Assembly: GCA_003255025.1 (NCBI GenBank)
Contig: QANY01008042.1
Location: 3,088,077-3,152,076 of the forward strand
Direction of reading: 5' to 3'
Source: Datisca glomerata
Lineage: Eukaryota; Streptophyta; Magnoliopsida; Cucurbitales; Datiscaceae
Length of the DNA: 64,000 nucleotides
Under the pieces are notes generated by a model. It did not search any database. It had not been told where the DNA came from and worked only from the letters and a program-made list of their open reading frames with translations. Of this stretch, positions 34,101-46,880 are shown one piece after another (positions within the stretch are counted from its first letter, which is position 1; every line of letters starts with the position of its first letter). The translations under genes were made by a program, and so were the position numbers.

Positions 34101-37100
34101 TAATTTGTTGACCACCTAAACAAACCTCCTCCAAAGTTCAACCGGTAAATGAACTCTCTTGAGTTTCAATAATTATGTTTTCTACCTTAAAGGACCCAAA
34201 GTATTCCAAAACAAAATTTTGAGGCCATCAGTAGAAAAATCTTGCCTGTGCAGCAGTTGGAGTGAGACCAGAACCCAGAGGATGACCGGGGAAAGCTACA
34301 CTTCGCCCTGTTAACATAATCCATTCTCAAATGTATGATTTGACCCGAAAGTTGAAGAGAAGTAAATTGAGATTCATATCGGTTGCAACATATCCATACA
34401 TCGTGCAGTCCATGAGTGTTAACAATTTGAATGATTCAAACATGCAAAGTACAAATAAAATTTAAAAGAAAAAAATCTCATAGAAATAACTAGGGGTGTT
34501 CAAAACCAACCCGAACTGGCTGAACCGAACCGGCCGAACCGTACCGAATCGAAAAAGGGTTGGTTCGGTCGGTTCTTTATGTGTGTTCAGTTTGGGGAAA
34601 TTGCTGACTGAACCGAACTGTGAACACTCCTCTAGAAATAACAATTTAAGAATATAGGGAAATGAGATTCTCCAAATTATTTATTTGACCCTATTAACTC
34701 ATCCGGGAATAAATATTGGCCGTCGGCCACTGTGTTTGTGCGTGTTCATTTATCTTCTTCTATTTCCTACAAATAGACTGAAAAACAAAAAATCTTCCTA
34801 TCGAATCTTTCAGTGAAAAGGAAAATGGGAGAGACATTCTTTCATAAAAGTGCTGCTATTTGAATACAACCATAATTAATCACAGGGATGTTTGAAGACC
34901 ATTATTTCTCCACAATAAGCCACAATAACTTGACAAGGTAAAGACATCATCATGTTCATTTTCTGGAGAAACATATTTATGAACATTAACAAGGACATGA
35001 TAATCCCACATAACATGGAATGTCATTTCCACATTCCCCTAGGGTGTACATCTTCGTATTTTAACAAAATAGTGTCATTTCTTACCAAAAAATCCCTTAG
35101 TTAACATACAGACTAAAATTCGTATACATAAAGGAAATTCAACACTAGAATGCCAGGTTGTTCGTAATAGTGAAATAACATGACATATACAACAATGAGC
35201 AATCATACTTCCACAACTGGCTTAAAAAGCAAGATTTATGAAGTAATCAACAAATTCAGAAAGTAAAATTGGCATCTACAGAAAGCACAAGGAAGCATCA
35301 AGTCACAAGTATCAATTTAATTTGATGGAACATCAAGTACTAATGTACTAGAATGACATACTTATAACAAGCTCCTTTTACATTTCTCGGCATCAGCATG
35401 TCAAATAATAACTGAAAATCATGGGAGATTAATGTTGCATATAATCACAGAAATCCCAATAGTCACGGAGAATACCTATCTTAGCATGATGCCCATCTAC
35501 AAGATCACCTAATCCAATCTCCTCCCAAAAGTCATCATCCCATCCACAAGCTTCCATATCTCGGGAATCTTTCTCCTTGATTTGCTGCATGTGTGCATGA
35601 CCAAGATATGTCCATTTGCACACAGTGGTGCACAGACTTCGAGTATCATCTCCAGTTGCCCTAGCAAAATGCATGTAAGTATGATAAGAAACATAACAGG
35701 ACTTCATAAACGAGTGCATATGACAGAACAAATGACTGGGATTCATGTTACCTATATGACAACCAATCACTCAAGTCCATCCACCTAAACACCATTGACC
35801 AAGATTCTCGCAAATTTTCTTTCACCCATAGAAGCTGCAAAAGTAGCCTGTATCAAAGCATAGTTCATAAAGAAAAGAAAACATATGGCAAGGGAAAGTT
35901 ACACACCAGAACTCAAACTCTAGACTAAAGGGGAGGAAGAATTAAATACCTTGTCACAAGAGATAAAGATTCTACCCCTAACGAAGCTTACAACAACTCA
36001 TGAAACAAGTTTAATCCAACAGGCTACTTTCGAGACACAACTCCTCTTTCTCTCTACCCTATTATTTTTACTAAAAGTTTCTACCCTAACAAAGCTTGCA
36101 CAACTCAAGAAACAAGCTTATTGCTAAAATTCATTGTCTCCAGGTAAGGCAAGAAAGCTTCCGAATATATCTAAACAAGTCTGACAGCCATTTAAATAGT
36201 TTAATCGTGGACAATGTACAAGAACAAGTGCCTCTCTCCAAGCTTGAAGGATCTTATTGCACATGATTGACACACTAAAATGCAATAGCTGATTTTTTTT
36301 ATCTAGATATGAAGATATATAAACAGGAACATACTATACTAGAAAAATACATGAATTTCATTTTTATATATGCACGTGGAATTGAGTAACTGTAATACTA
36401 GGATAGAAGCAACAGCCTCTATACACGATTAACAGAAGCAAACACCAATTTACACCACAAGAAGCCAAAAATTGCTCGAACTAGCTATGTGAGAGTACCT
36501 TCGGAGGCTGCATCTCAGGGGAAAGAGCTCCACCACAATACTGTAATACTGGTGAATTACGAGAATTAATTATTTCTGCTTGGCCAACTGCTCTATGGTC
36601 CATCCAAACTATTACATTTCTTCTTGAATCACCGCTCCAAGAAACTGTAACAGGAGAGCCATCAGCGTCCACTGCAACTGCAAAGAGAAAGCATTTCATG
36701 CTTATTATATAGGTTCATTCAGGTCCAAAAACAAAACATGCAACATTCATTCTTCATTGAAATAACATGCTGAAACAAGTCAAAAAAACAATACAGACCA
36801 AGTGAACAAGTAGCTGCAAATCCAAGACCCTTCACTTCCTCTCCAGAAACATTTGCAATGGAGCACGCTGCTTTTACAGCAGCACAGATCGCGAGCCAGA
36901 TATCCGTAGATGATTGCTGGTTTGAACAAGAAAGCTTATAAATGATCACCTAAATGCCTCAAATTCTTAATCCCTGCTGTTAGAGTAATATGCTTGATAC
37001 CTATACGAGCAACAATGAGTTGTCTAACAAGCATTGTGTTAATATTTGCAACTATGTAAATATGGTACTACATCTACACTGCATCGACAGGAAACCTTTT

Positions 37101-37992
37101 TTTAAGGCTACTATGACTGTGAATATTGAATAGTGATCAGTAACTATCAGAAATAACGATGTTCTATTCTTGACTTACACTACCTCAATACAGTCACCAT
37201 CTTTCCAAATTTGAATTGGGCTGCTAAAAGAACCTAGAAGCTTCCCAGTCACATCGAACAGACCTGTAACAGGATATAACTTATAAGTACGCGTGCTTAG
37301 AATGTAATGACTAAGGTATAAATTATAAAATGAATTCTACTGAGCAAAAAAAATTGGAAAGAGAATAAAACTAAACTCTAAAAGACGTATTTATTGTAAC
37401 AGGTCGTTTCTTTCCTGAAAAGATGCCCATTGTACGAATAGGTCACATTTCTGTAATAGCATTAAGCTGAGGTACTTCTTGTCCCATTCAAGTCGACATG
37501 TTATGTAATAAAAAATTTATGAAACAAAAGATTAGGAGGAAAAGTCCCTCAATGACTCGGGTAGAACAAATAATCCAGCTCAGATTTGCAGAACTCGATT
37601 TATACAAAGTAATCTAAAGAGTTCAGAGTTCAACGTATGCAATATCCTTGAGATTTTTTAACTCATTTATGGGATTATAAGTAAAATGCCAAAGAGTTCA
37701 ATTGCTTTGTTAATTGCCCAGAAGATAGAGTGGTTAATCTGGCCAATGTCTCATCTCTGTCTCCCTTTGGAAAGAACCACGTCCCAGCCCCCGAAAAATT
37801 CCGAAGCTCCAACAGACCACCAACAAGGTATTTCTAAGAGAAACTCAGTAAAAAAGATAACAATACGTAACGCGGTATTGATAGATATAGTAGGGAACCT
37901 GCGCGGGCGCTTCCGGTGCCAACGTCAACACCGAGGAAGACAGAGCGCATGGAAGAAGCGGAGGTTGAGGTGGAGGTGGTACTAGAAGCCAT
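31129..37992 (-). CDS. FGGY-family carbohydrate kinase
   Basis: Sugar kinase of 587 aa in 15 exons (starts to ends): 37992-37899, 37263-37184, 36916-36799, 36677-36499, 35834-35752, 35660-35476, 34307-34246, 34047-33939, 33872-33741, 33050-32931, 32800-32680, 32581-32425, 32155-32083, 31719-31592, 31251-31129. Phases fit throughout. The N-terminal ATP-grasping segment is [14 protein letters not shown] (residues 19-32). [19 protein letters not shown] and [11 protein letters not shown] (carrying the expected catalytic Asp) follow. The C-terminal FGGY_C part includes [13 protein letters not shown] and [10 protein letters not shown]. It resembles plant homologues of the YpCarbK-like/pentulose kinases, which phosphorylate a ketose; the exact substrate is not readable. 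Intron 7 is GC-AG and intron 13 starts with a CT repeat. An in-frame ATG at 38103 could add 37 residues. Confidence 0.93.
32027..32082. repeat. (GA)n/(CT)n microsatellite at a splice donor
   Basis: A GA run with a G8-9 block fills the first bases of FGGY intron 13. On the minus strand the intron starts GTCTCTCTCT directly after exon 13 (end 32083). Confidence 0.92.
34246..34247 (-). other. GC splice donor of FGGY intron 7 (exon side)
   Basis: Exon 7 ends CTGCACAG at 34246 and the intron begins GCAAGA (34245-34240). The intron ends at an AG next to 34047. CAG|GCAAG fits the known GC-AG donor consensus. No GT nearby would preserve the reading frame into ELGLVAG. Confidence 0.8.
34491..34634. 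mobile_element. hAT-type MITE in FGGY intron 6, 144 bp
   Basis: Ends are TAGGGGTGTTCA and, reverse-complemented, TAGAGGAGTGTTCA, giving imperfect terminal inverted repeats. A perfect 8-bp target duplication GAAATAAC flanks it (34483-34490 and 34635-34642). The interior is rich in CCGAACCGAACC/GGTTCGGTC motifs, common in this MITE type. It is far from either splice site. Confidence 0.88.
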
Positions 37993-38141
37993 CTCGAGGA
38001 AAGAGGATGATGATGTAGGTAATGTGGTGTAAGAAGGGGAACGATTTTGTCGCCCAAGCAATGGAGCTGTCTCGGCCCAGGCCCTTAACTTGCCAGACAT
38101 CATTCCAAATTCTATCTATAGCCACTACCCAGTACCCAGTA

Positions 38142-38226
<85 letters not shown>
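38142..38226. repeat. (CT)n microsatellite in the FGGY 5' leader/promoter
   Basis: About 85 bp of nearly uninterrupted CT with a single TTCTCT interruption, 40 bp upstream of the in-frame ATG at 38103. On the transcript strand it is (AG)n. GA/CT tracts near plant start sites are frequent and can bind GAGA-type factors; its effect here is unknown. Confidence 0.9.
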
Positions 38227-38232
<6 letters not shown>

Positions 38233-38259
38233 TCTGGTTTTCCCTTTCCAGATAATTGC

Positions 38260-40165
38260 TGTTTTCGATGATAATGAGATGATTAGGGAATAATTGGTCT
38301 TTTATTATTTCTTAAAACATTATCATAATTTTTCCACTAAATTTTTTCTCAAAGCTTTTTTTTTATTCGCCAAACAAAAACAAGAACCTACTAATGTCTT
38401 CCTTTGAGGATGTATAAAGTGATATTTATAATCTATAAACTATAATATATTAAAAGTAAAAAGAACAAGTGGATCATTTTTTAACAATTTTATCTATTTA
38501 TTTTAATTTATTATCTAAAATAACTTTATGATTGACATGTAACACTAAATAATTGATTACTTTTAGAGCTATAGTAAATTGAAAACATGCTTTAACTTTT
38601 TTAAATTCATTCACCTTTTTAATAACTTTGAAAGAATAATAAATAATTAATAAATCAATTTAAGGTAATTTTAATTTGATAATTTTGACTGAATTGTAGT
38701 ATGTTATTTAAAAAGTTATAGAAAAACTGTAAATTTATAATAATTTATAAATATACAAGGAAAGTAAATTATTACTGTAAAACTTTGAATAGTGTATTTC
38801 AAAATATAATTCAATTACAACAAGTTTTAAAGACTTTAGATATGTTATATTTTATGTGTTAGCATATTTAGTATTTAACAAACGCACAAATTTTTAAAAA
38901 CAAATTAACAAAATAATTAAGATCAAGTTTAAAGTAAAATATGAAATAAATTATTTACCTTTAACAATATCACACTTTCTTTTAATTTTTAATGCATATT
39001 TCTACTATATACTCTTCTTTTTTACACGAAAAATGCATGATGTTTTCTATAAATTCATCGAATAATAATATATTAACAAATAAATTTAATAACAATATAG
39101 CATTTTCTTGATTTTACTCACATAAATTATAAAAAATAATGCGGGGATAAATGTATTTTTTAATTCACATAAACAAACAAGATTATAAATAATAATCATA
39201 ACTATAATATAATATATTCTAAATATAGGTGCATTATACGTTTGTGTTGACTAGTAAATTTATATTGTGAATATTATCTATGTTATGTAGAATTGCATAA
39301 TTTTATAGAAACATTGGATGGAAATTAGTTAGAACTTACAGATTTGTGCTCAATTCTTCTATTTGAATCATCTCATTCTTGTGCTTAAATTTTTTTTTAA
39401 CAAGCTAATGCATGTTGTTGAAAATAGCCGTTGCGAAATTAATTTTTAATTATATTTGTTTAGTTATTTAATTTAATTTTTAAATAATCTTGAGTATTTA
39501 AGTATTTAATTGTTTATCATATTTAACCCTTAACTATATTTCCATTTTATAATTTTAGTTATATAATATTTAGAATTTATTTTTTAATCATAATTGTTTC
39601 TGAGATATATAATTGAATTTGTTTCTGTTATAAGAAATATTTACTAATTATGCGCGACAAAAGATTCACCTATTGTCTGATTTCCTTGTTGGCCAATGTA
39701 TTTTGGTGGCCGACCATATTTCAGTTGGCCAGTTTTCTATCATGTAGGTTAAACGAATGAGACACTCTGGCCGATTGTTTCAATCATATGCCAATTTCTA
39801 ACATTTTAATACAAAGATAACAATGTGGGTGATAAGGTGTTGAGTTATTCCAAATTCAATGAAAATCCAATTATTAGCACGAGATAAGAGACAACATGAT
39901 TCATTTTCTCTCAGTGAGTTCATATTCTCCCAAAGAGTTTTAGTTCCTAATGACTCTAAAGATCTCGAACTCTAATAAATATTTCAAATCAATATAGAGA
40001 TGAGGTTAGTGAATATCCTATTATCAAGCGGACAAGAGCTCAAATCGAATGAGGATTATATGCCTATTTAAGGAGATCAGTAGAGAGGGAGTCATGAAAC
40101 TTCATTTAGGGGGGCAAAACATAAAAAGATTTATTTTGGAGGCAAATTTTATTTTTACATATTTT
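38260..40165. other. AT-rich intergenic DNA, nothing recognised
   Basis: Very AT-rich with no reading frame of note. A brief more GC-rich stretch at 39650-39780 has repeated GGCCAA/TTGGCC motifs (TTGGCCAATG, GGTGGCCGACC, AGTTGGCCAG), possibly a transposon relic. Confidence 0.45.
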
Positions 40166-40169
40166 TCTT

Positions 40170-40372
40170 TGAGAAAATTACACTTAAGTACATCAAACTA
40201 TGACTATTAAACACTTTAAACCCTAAACTATAAAAGGTTATAATTTAAACCATGAACTATAAAGAACTGACAATTAAAATCATAACATTAACTCTGTTAA
40301 ATTAGACGCTACTTTTAATCAAAATGATGTCATTTTAGTCAATGCAAAAAGACGTCGTTTTGATACTTGGGG
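40170..40372. repeat. Left arm of a diverged inverted repeat
   Basis: The sequence from GAGAAAATTACACTTAAG to GTCGTTTTGATACTTGGGG matches the reverse complement of 47493-47690 (GAAAAATTACAATTTTATAC to CGTTTTGATATTTGGG) at roughly 70-75% by eye. The left arm carries an extra short internal duplication around AAAATGATGTCATTTT / GACGTCGTTTTGAT. Confidence 0.7.
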
Positions 40373-41487
40373 TTTTGGAAAATGGGTATTTTGTATACCA
40401 TTTTCGTAGACCAATTTTAGACAACTTTTTAGGTAGGATCCACCACGTAAAAGTGTAAGGTTTTTGGATATTTGAGTTCTTCTTTGCGAGTACATCGAAA
40501 TCGACTATTAATTTGTCAAACTTGACTTCGGGATGAACGAGAAATTATCTCTTAAAGTGAGTTAAATAAAAATGAAAAAATATGAGAGAATTGTAGAAAT
40601 CTCACATTAGAAATGGAGAAAATGTTGTAGTGTCACATATAGAGATATATGTACCAATGATGATAACTTGATAAACCTATAGTCTCTCTATATAGGTCAC
40701 CTCTATGTGGACCAATGAGCTACCTTTTGCTTCAAATTTATTTTTTCTTCTCATAAGAAACCCAAATATTATAGAATATGGAATATTTTTTGTGGTTTAA
40801 GGCCCAAAACATTTTTTATATTTCGATTTAAAGGAAAAACATATTTTGGGACTTAATTTTAGTTAAATGGCATTTTAATGGATTAACTATCCTTTATGAC
40901 ACATCTCCCCCACGAGTAGTATAAAAGGAGGCATTCATCTCCTCATTTTTCACACAAAATAAGCATTCCAGCTCTTTTTTTTTTCTCAATTCTTGGCCCT
41001 CCACGTTTTTTTCTAATTTTTCTTCAAGTTTTCTTAGTTCGGCCACGGTTAAGTTTTTGGTTCAGTCCAATTCAATTCATCTTTTGGTCCCGTCACGATT
41101 TGGTTTTCTGGTCCAAGTCTTATTTTTACGTCGTTACTCTAGTGGTAGAATTCTGACAAGTCAGTTCGATCAGGGGTGGTGAAGTTGGGTGCTTTTCAGC
41201 TTTCTCAACCTGTTTTATTTTGGGAAAGAGATGTTGTTATCACCTTAGTACCACAAGTGAGGTAGCGCAACTGTTTTAAGAAAACTGTGCAAACATGCTC
41301 AGTTTGATTTCCCATTATATTATTACTTTGTCTGCTCTATTTAACGTCGGTATTTACTTTATTTACATTTCACAACTACTGTATTTACATTGTTATTCGC
41401 AATTATATTGTTTAGCTGTTTGTGATTAATAATTTTACAGAATTGTTGTATTATTGTTATTTTTATTTAATCTTATAATGCAATACA
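40373..41487 (+). repeat. 5' LTR of the second copia element
   Basis: It aligns with 45852-46877, for example through AGTGTAAGGT, GAGTACATCGAAATC and GGTGGTGAAGTTG/GTGGTGAAGTTGAG. The left end has lost the canonical TG. Includes the tRNA-Gly-like segment at 41138-41171. Confidence 0.75.
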
Positions 41488-42109
41488 CTATTTCCAGCAA
41501 TCTTAAAGCATTTATTTTTATTCAAGTCTCTGTGTTATGAGATTAATTTTGGAAATTAATTTGGTTCGAAAATTGTTCAAAACAATTATTTTTGGAAATC
41601 GATTTAAGTTTTTTCAACCTAAAAAATTAATTTGAATATTCTCTAAAATTTTGAAACTGAAAGTAACTATACAGAGAAGTTCTGGCTAGAAAATTGGAAT
41701 TTAAGAGGATTTGTCCCTCCAATTACCTGGGAACTGAATACTGCTGAGAGGGATGATCCTAGATTGGGTCGTAGAACCCCACCAGTTCGTCTTGATAAAT
41801 TATCTGTAAAGTGTTATTTTATTTGTTTTGGAAAATATTTGAAAAATTAGCATATTTTCATCTTTCGAGAACATAGCATAATTTTTAAAGTGTTGGTACA
41901 CTTCTAGTTTATATTTCATATAAGGAAACGTGGTGACTGGATCCAACAACAATGTTGTGACGAATCATGCTACTGAAAGCCAAGGAAAGAACCTTATTGT
42001 CGAGGCTCAAATGCCAAACCTGAGTGTGTAGAACCCTGCTGTGACCCCTGTAGCCCGTATGACACTGATGTCTATGCCTATTTTTTCACAGAGAGAAACC
42101 TGAGAAATT

Positions 42110-45100
42110 TAACAGTTTGAATTTTAAAATGTAGCAACAAAAGATGTTTTTCTACCCGGCCACGCTGAATCTGGCAAAATGTTTGACTGAAGAAGCTCCT
42201 AAGCTCAATGATGATGAGGAGGATTTCCAAACTATCAGTGTTATTGATGCTTGGAAACATTCTGATTATTTATGTATGAATTGCATAATGAATGGTCTCA
42301 CTGATTCCTTGTATAATGTTTATTCTGACAAAAAAATAACAAATGAGCTATGTGAATCTCTTGAATGAAAGTACAAGACTAAAATGCGGGCGCCAATAAA
42401 TTTATCGTGGTCCGCTTTCTCAAGTTTAAAATGGGGGATTCCAAAACGGTGATCAGTCAAGTGCAAGAACTATAAATTATCATGCATGAGATTCATGCTA
42501 AAGGAATGTGATGATGAGAGAATCATTACAAACGGCTTGTATTATTGAGAAATTACCTCATGCGTGGAAGGATTTCAAGAATTATCTCTTACACAAACGA
42601 AAGGAAATGAGCATCAAGGATCTTATTATTTGATTTTGAATCGAAGAAGATAATAGGTTATTCAAAATAAAAGGGTCAAACCATGTTGCTGCAACAAAGG
42701 CTAACATTGTGGAGCATGGTCAAGGTTCCAAGATTAAGAAGACCAACAACAAAGAAAATGGGACAAATAAGTTGGGACCTCAAATAGGGGTTTCTAAGAA
42801 ACCAAAATTTTAAGGCGAGTGCTATAATTGTGACAAGATGGGTCATAAATATTCTGAGTGTAGATTACCTAAGAGAAACAATGAGGCTAAAGTGATTGAG
42901 AACATTGCTAGAGACGTTTCTGATATCAACCTCTCAACAGTGGTCTCTGAGGTCAGTATGGTTTGATCAAATCCAAAGGAATTGTGGATTGACACTGGAG
43001 CTATCCGTCATGTGTGTTCTGATCGCGAGATGTTATCTACATTCGAAGCTATCGAGCATGGAGAGAAGTTGTTCATGGGGAACTCGGCCACATCTAAGAT
43101 CCAAGGGTAAGGAAAATGGGTTTTGAAGATAACGTCTGAGAAGGAATTGACTCTGAAGAATGTTCTGTATGTACCTGAAATCTGGAAGAACATTGTACTT
43201 GGTTCATTGCTGAATAACCATGGATTTTATATGATATTTCAGTAAAAAAAAATTATTTTGTCTAAGAGCGGAATATATGTTAGCAAGGGTTACATGAAGG
43301 ACTGAATGTTCAAACTCAATGTAATGACTTTGGTCAAACACGATATTAATAAAGTTAGTTATTTTGCTTACTTGCTTGAGTCTTCCAATCTATGACATGG
43401 TAGTCTAGGTCATGTTAATTATGATATTTTGCGTAAATTAATTAACTTTGATCATTTACCAATATTTTATATTGATTCAAACCACAAGTGTGAAACTTGT
43501 GTTGAGGCAAAATTAACGAGGTCATCATTCCAAAACGTTGAAAGAAATATAGAACCACTTGATTTAATTCAAAGTGATATATGTGATTTAAAATTTATAT
43601 AAATAAGATATGGTAATAAGTATTTTATTACTTTCATTGATGATAGCACAAAAAATGTCTATGTCTATTTGCTAAAAAACAAGGATGAAGCTATAAATAA
43701 ATTCATTCTCTATAAAAATAAAGTTGCGAATCAATTGAATAAGAAAATTAAGGTGTGAAGAAAATTAAACTCTAATGAATGTTTTTTTTTTTTGGAAAGA
43801 GGTCATTAAGAGTGAAATTGATTTCATTGTGTAAAATCATACTTGCGGACTAGTGGATCTTCCACATGATTGTAAATCTTTGAGTTCCAAATAGATTTTC
43901 AAACAAAAAATGAAAGCCGATGAATCAATTGATAAATACAAGGGTAGACTTATAATTAAAGGCTATATATAGAGCAAGGTCTTGATTATTTTGATACATA
44001 TTCTCCAATATCGAGAATAACCTTCATTAGGATGATACTTGCAATTGCAGTTTTGGGAAATCTCAAAGTACATCAAATAGATGTGAAAATAGCTTTTCCA
44101 AATGGAGATTTAAAGGAAGAAATCAACATGGAACAACCAGAAAGGTTTTCCACTCCTAGGCAAGGAAAGAAAGTCTGTAAATTAGTCAAATCATTGTATT
44201 GTTTGAAACAAGCACCAAAACAATGACATGAGAAATTTGATAGCACATGATGTCATTAGATTCAAAATCAATAAGTGTGATAGATGTATCTATATTAAAG
44301 ATACAGAAAATGGATATGTCATTGTGTGTTTGTATATTGATGACATGCTTATCGTTGATAGTAATGATAAGGTGATCAAATCTACAAAATACATGTGAAA
44401 ATCTAGATTTGATATGAAGGACATGAGACTCTGTTGATGTTATTGAGAATAAAAATGAAAAGATCATTAGATTGAATTATTTTAAGTCAATCTCAGTATG
44501 TAGATTCTATTGTTGAAAATTTAGCAAAGATGACACTAGTGAATAAAAAATACCGGTAGATACGAGTGTACATTTGTCCATGAATAAATGTGAGAGTATC
44601 TCTCAAGTAGAATGCTCTAGATTGATATGTAGTTTGATGTACTTAATGAGGTGTACAAGACCTGACATAGCCTATACAGTAAGTAAACTAAGTAGATTCA
44701 CGAGTAATCCTGGAGCTGAACATTTGAAGCCATTGTAAGAGAACTGATGTGCTTATGATATACGTAGAGTTATGGACTACGCTATTTAAGATATCCAGTG
44801 GTCCTAAAAAGATATACTGATGCAAATCGGATATCTGATAAGAAAGATACAAAGTCTACTAGTGGGTATACTTTCACATAAGGAGGTGCTGTCGTAGCAT
44901 GAGAATCCCCAAACATACTGTTATAGATAGATCCATTGTGGAATCTAAGCTTATAGCTTTGGACAAATGTGGGGAGGAGGCTGAGTGGCTACACCACTTT
45001 CTAGAGGATATTCCTAGATGGCCAAAACTTGTGCCACCAATCTGCATACACTGTGATAGTCAAAGTGCTATTGAAAGGACATAAAGTAATATGTATAATG

Positions 45101-45250
45101 GTAAGTCTAGATACATTCGCCATAGACATAATACCTTTAAATAACTACTCTTGACAGGGGATATCACTCTTGACTATGTGAAGTTGAAGGATACCGTTGT
45201 GGATCCGTTAACTAACTGGTTAAATAGAGAGTTAGTTGAAAGTCATCGCA
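42110..45250 (+). pseudogene. Second copia element gag-pol remnants
   Basis: Gag: LTEEAPKLNDDEEDFQTISV, DAWKHSDYLCMNCIMNGLTD and LYNVYSDKKITNELCESLE at 42180-42370. Zinc knuckle CYNCDKMGHKYSEC at 42822. Protease: WIDTGAIRHVC at about 42990. Integrase: CETCVEAKLTRSSF and LIQSDICDL near 43490-43590, FITFIDDSTKNVYVYL at 43624. Reverse transcriptase: VHQIDVKIAFPNGDLKEEIN at 44068, a YIDDMLIV catalytic loop at 44336. RNase H: SKLIALDKCGEEAEWLHHFL at 44947. Stops and frameshifts separate every block. A large integrase-to-reverse-transcriptase part is missing around 43750-43900. Confidence 0.85.
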
Positions 45251-45851
45251 GGGAATGAAACTAAAGCCTGTGTAAAAATAAGTTAATACAAAAAAAACCC
45301 AACCTAGTTGACTGGAGATCCCAAGACCTAGGTTCAAAGGGACAATCTAATTGTATAAACTCAGACGGATCAATGTGGGGATTTTCCTTATCCATTCCTA
45401 TGATGAAAATAGTGATACCCGTTGAGATTAGGTTAAGCTAAGCTTTTAATGATTCTTATGCGTCGGAAATGGTGAGATCTGAGCGGAGTAACATGAGTTT
45501 ACGATTAAAGTAAGAGGTCACATATGTGATAATGAAGTGAGGTCGCTTCTATAGAATTTGTAAGGGCACGACTCTTTTAAAACCCTTGCAAAAGTAGGAT
45601 GAAGTTCATGGCCAAAACGAATGAGCTGAACTGTGTCAGGGATGACTCATGTGTGTAGTGTGCCATCGTTTACACAAAAAGGCCAAATAGTTCAAAGACA
45701 TCGTGTCTACTGGTCAGCTAGTAAAGTAAATATGCTTACACAAGGGAATGTTTGAAGGGTAAAACCTACCTATCCTATGTAGGTTTCGGAACATAAAATT
45801 CTATCACCGTCTGTCGTGTCGTTGGTCATCAATTTTCATTCATGCGGGAAT

Positions 45852-46877
45852 TGTTGGGAAATGGGTATTTTGCACACCATTTTCGTAGGCCAATTTTGGA
45901 CAAAAATTTAGGTGGGGCCCACACTGTAAAAGTGTAAGGTCTTCAGATATTTGAGTTATCTTCCGCGAGTACATCGAAATCAACTATTAATTTGTCAAAA
46001 TTAACTTTGGGATGAATGAGAAATTATATTCCAAAGTGAGTTAAATGAAATTGAAAAAAATAGGTAGGAATTGTAGAAATCTCACATTAGAAAATGAGAG
46101 AATGTTGGAGTGGTATATATAGAGATGCTTGTATTGATGTGATAACTTGATAAGTATATAAGCTCTCTCTATAATGGGCCAATGGACTATCTTTTGCTCC
46201 AGATTTATTTTTCATTCTCATAAGAAACTCAAATATAATAGAATATAGAATATTCTTTGTAGTTTAAGACCCAAAACCTTTTTTATTCTGCAATGTTAAG
46301 GAAAAAATGTTTTTGGACTTAATTTTAGTTAAATGACATTTTAATGGGTTAAGTACATTTTATGACACCTCTCCCTCATGAGTTGTATAAAAAGAGACAT
46401 TCCCCTCCTTATTTTAATGACAAAGAAGCATTTAGCTCTCTTTTTCTCTCAGTTTTTTGTTCCGTCCGGTTCGGTTTATTTCTAGTTCTATTGACGATTT
46501 GATTTTTCGGTCCAAGTCTTGTTTTTGCATCATTACTTTGGTGGTAGAATTCTGACGAGTCAGTTCGATCAATGTGGTGAAGTTGAGTGCTTTTCAGCTG
46601 GCTCATATCATTTTATCTTGAGAAACAAACGTCGTTATCAACCTTAGTATTATAAGTGAGGTGACGTAACTATTTTAAGGAAACTGTGCAAACAAGTTTG
46701 TATTGTTATAGTGTTACTCTGTCCACTTTATTTAACGTTTGTATTTCTTGACTTACATTTTGTAATTACCGTATTTACATTATTATTCATAAATAATTTG
46801 TTTACATATTGTAACTATTATATTTTCAATATTATTGTATTTTTGTTATTTTCATTTAATCTTGTAATGCAAATACA
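45852..46877 (+). repeat. 3' LTR of the second copia element
   Basis: It begins TGTTGGGAAATGGG after a purine tract and ends AAATACA. It is shorter than the 5' copy through small deletions; divergence is moderate to high, so the insertion is old. Confidence 0.78.
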
Positions 46878-46880
46878 CTA

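Larger units (their letters stand above)
40373..46877 (+). mobile_element. Second old Ty1-copia element
   Basis: LTRs of about 1.0-1.1 kb (40373-41487 and 45852-46877) share start TGTTGGGAAATGGGTATTTTG (degraded in the left copy) and end CAATACA. Each contains a TATA box (GTATAAAAGGAGG at 40919; GTATAAAAAGAG at 46386). The internal part holds gag, protease, integrase, reverse transcriptase and RNase H remnants in the standard copia order. GCGGGAA just before 45852 is the likely polypurine tract. No convincing primer site or target duplication was seen. It lies between the arms of the inverted repeat. Confidence 0.82.

Noticed and set aside
38022..38293. Plus-strand frames of Ser-Leu repeats
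   Set aside because: Artefact of the (CT)n microsatellite in the FGGY leader; wrong strand for the gene.
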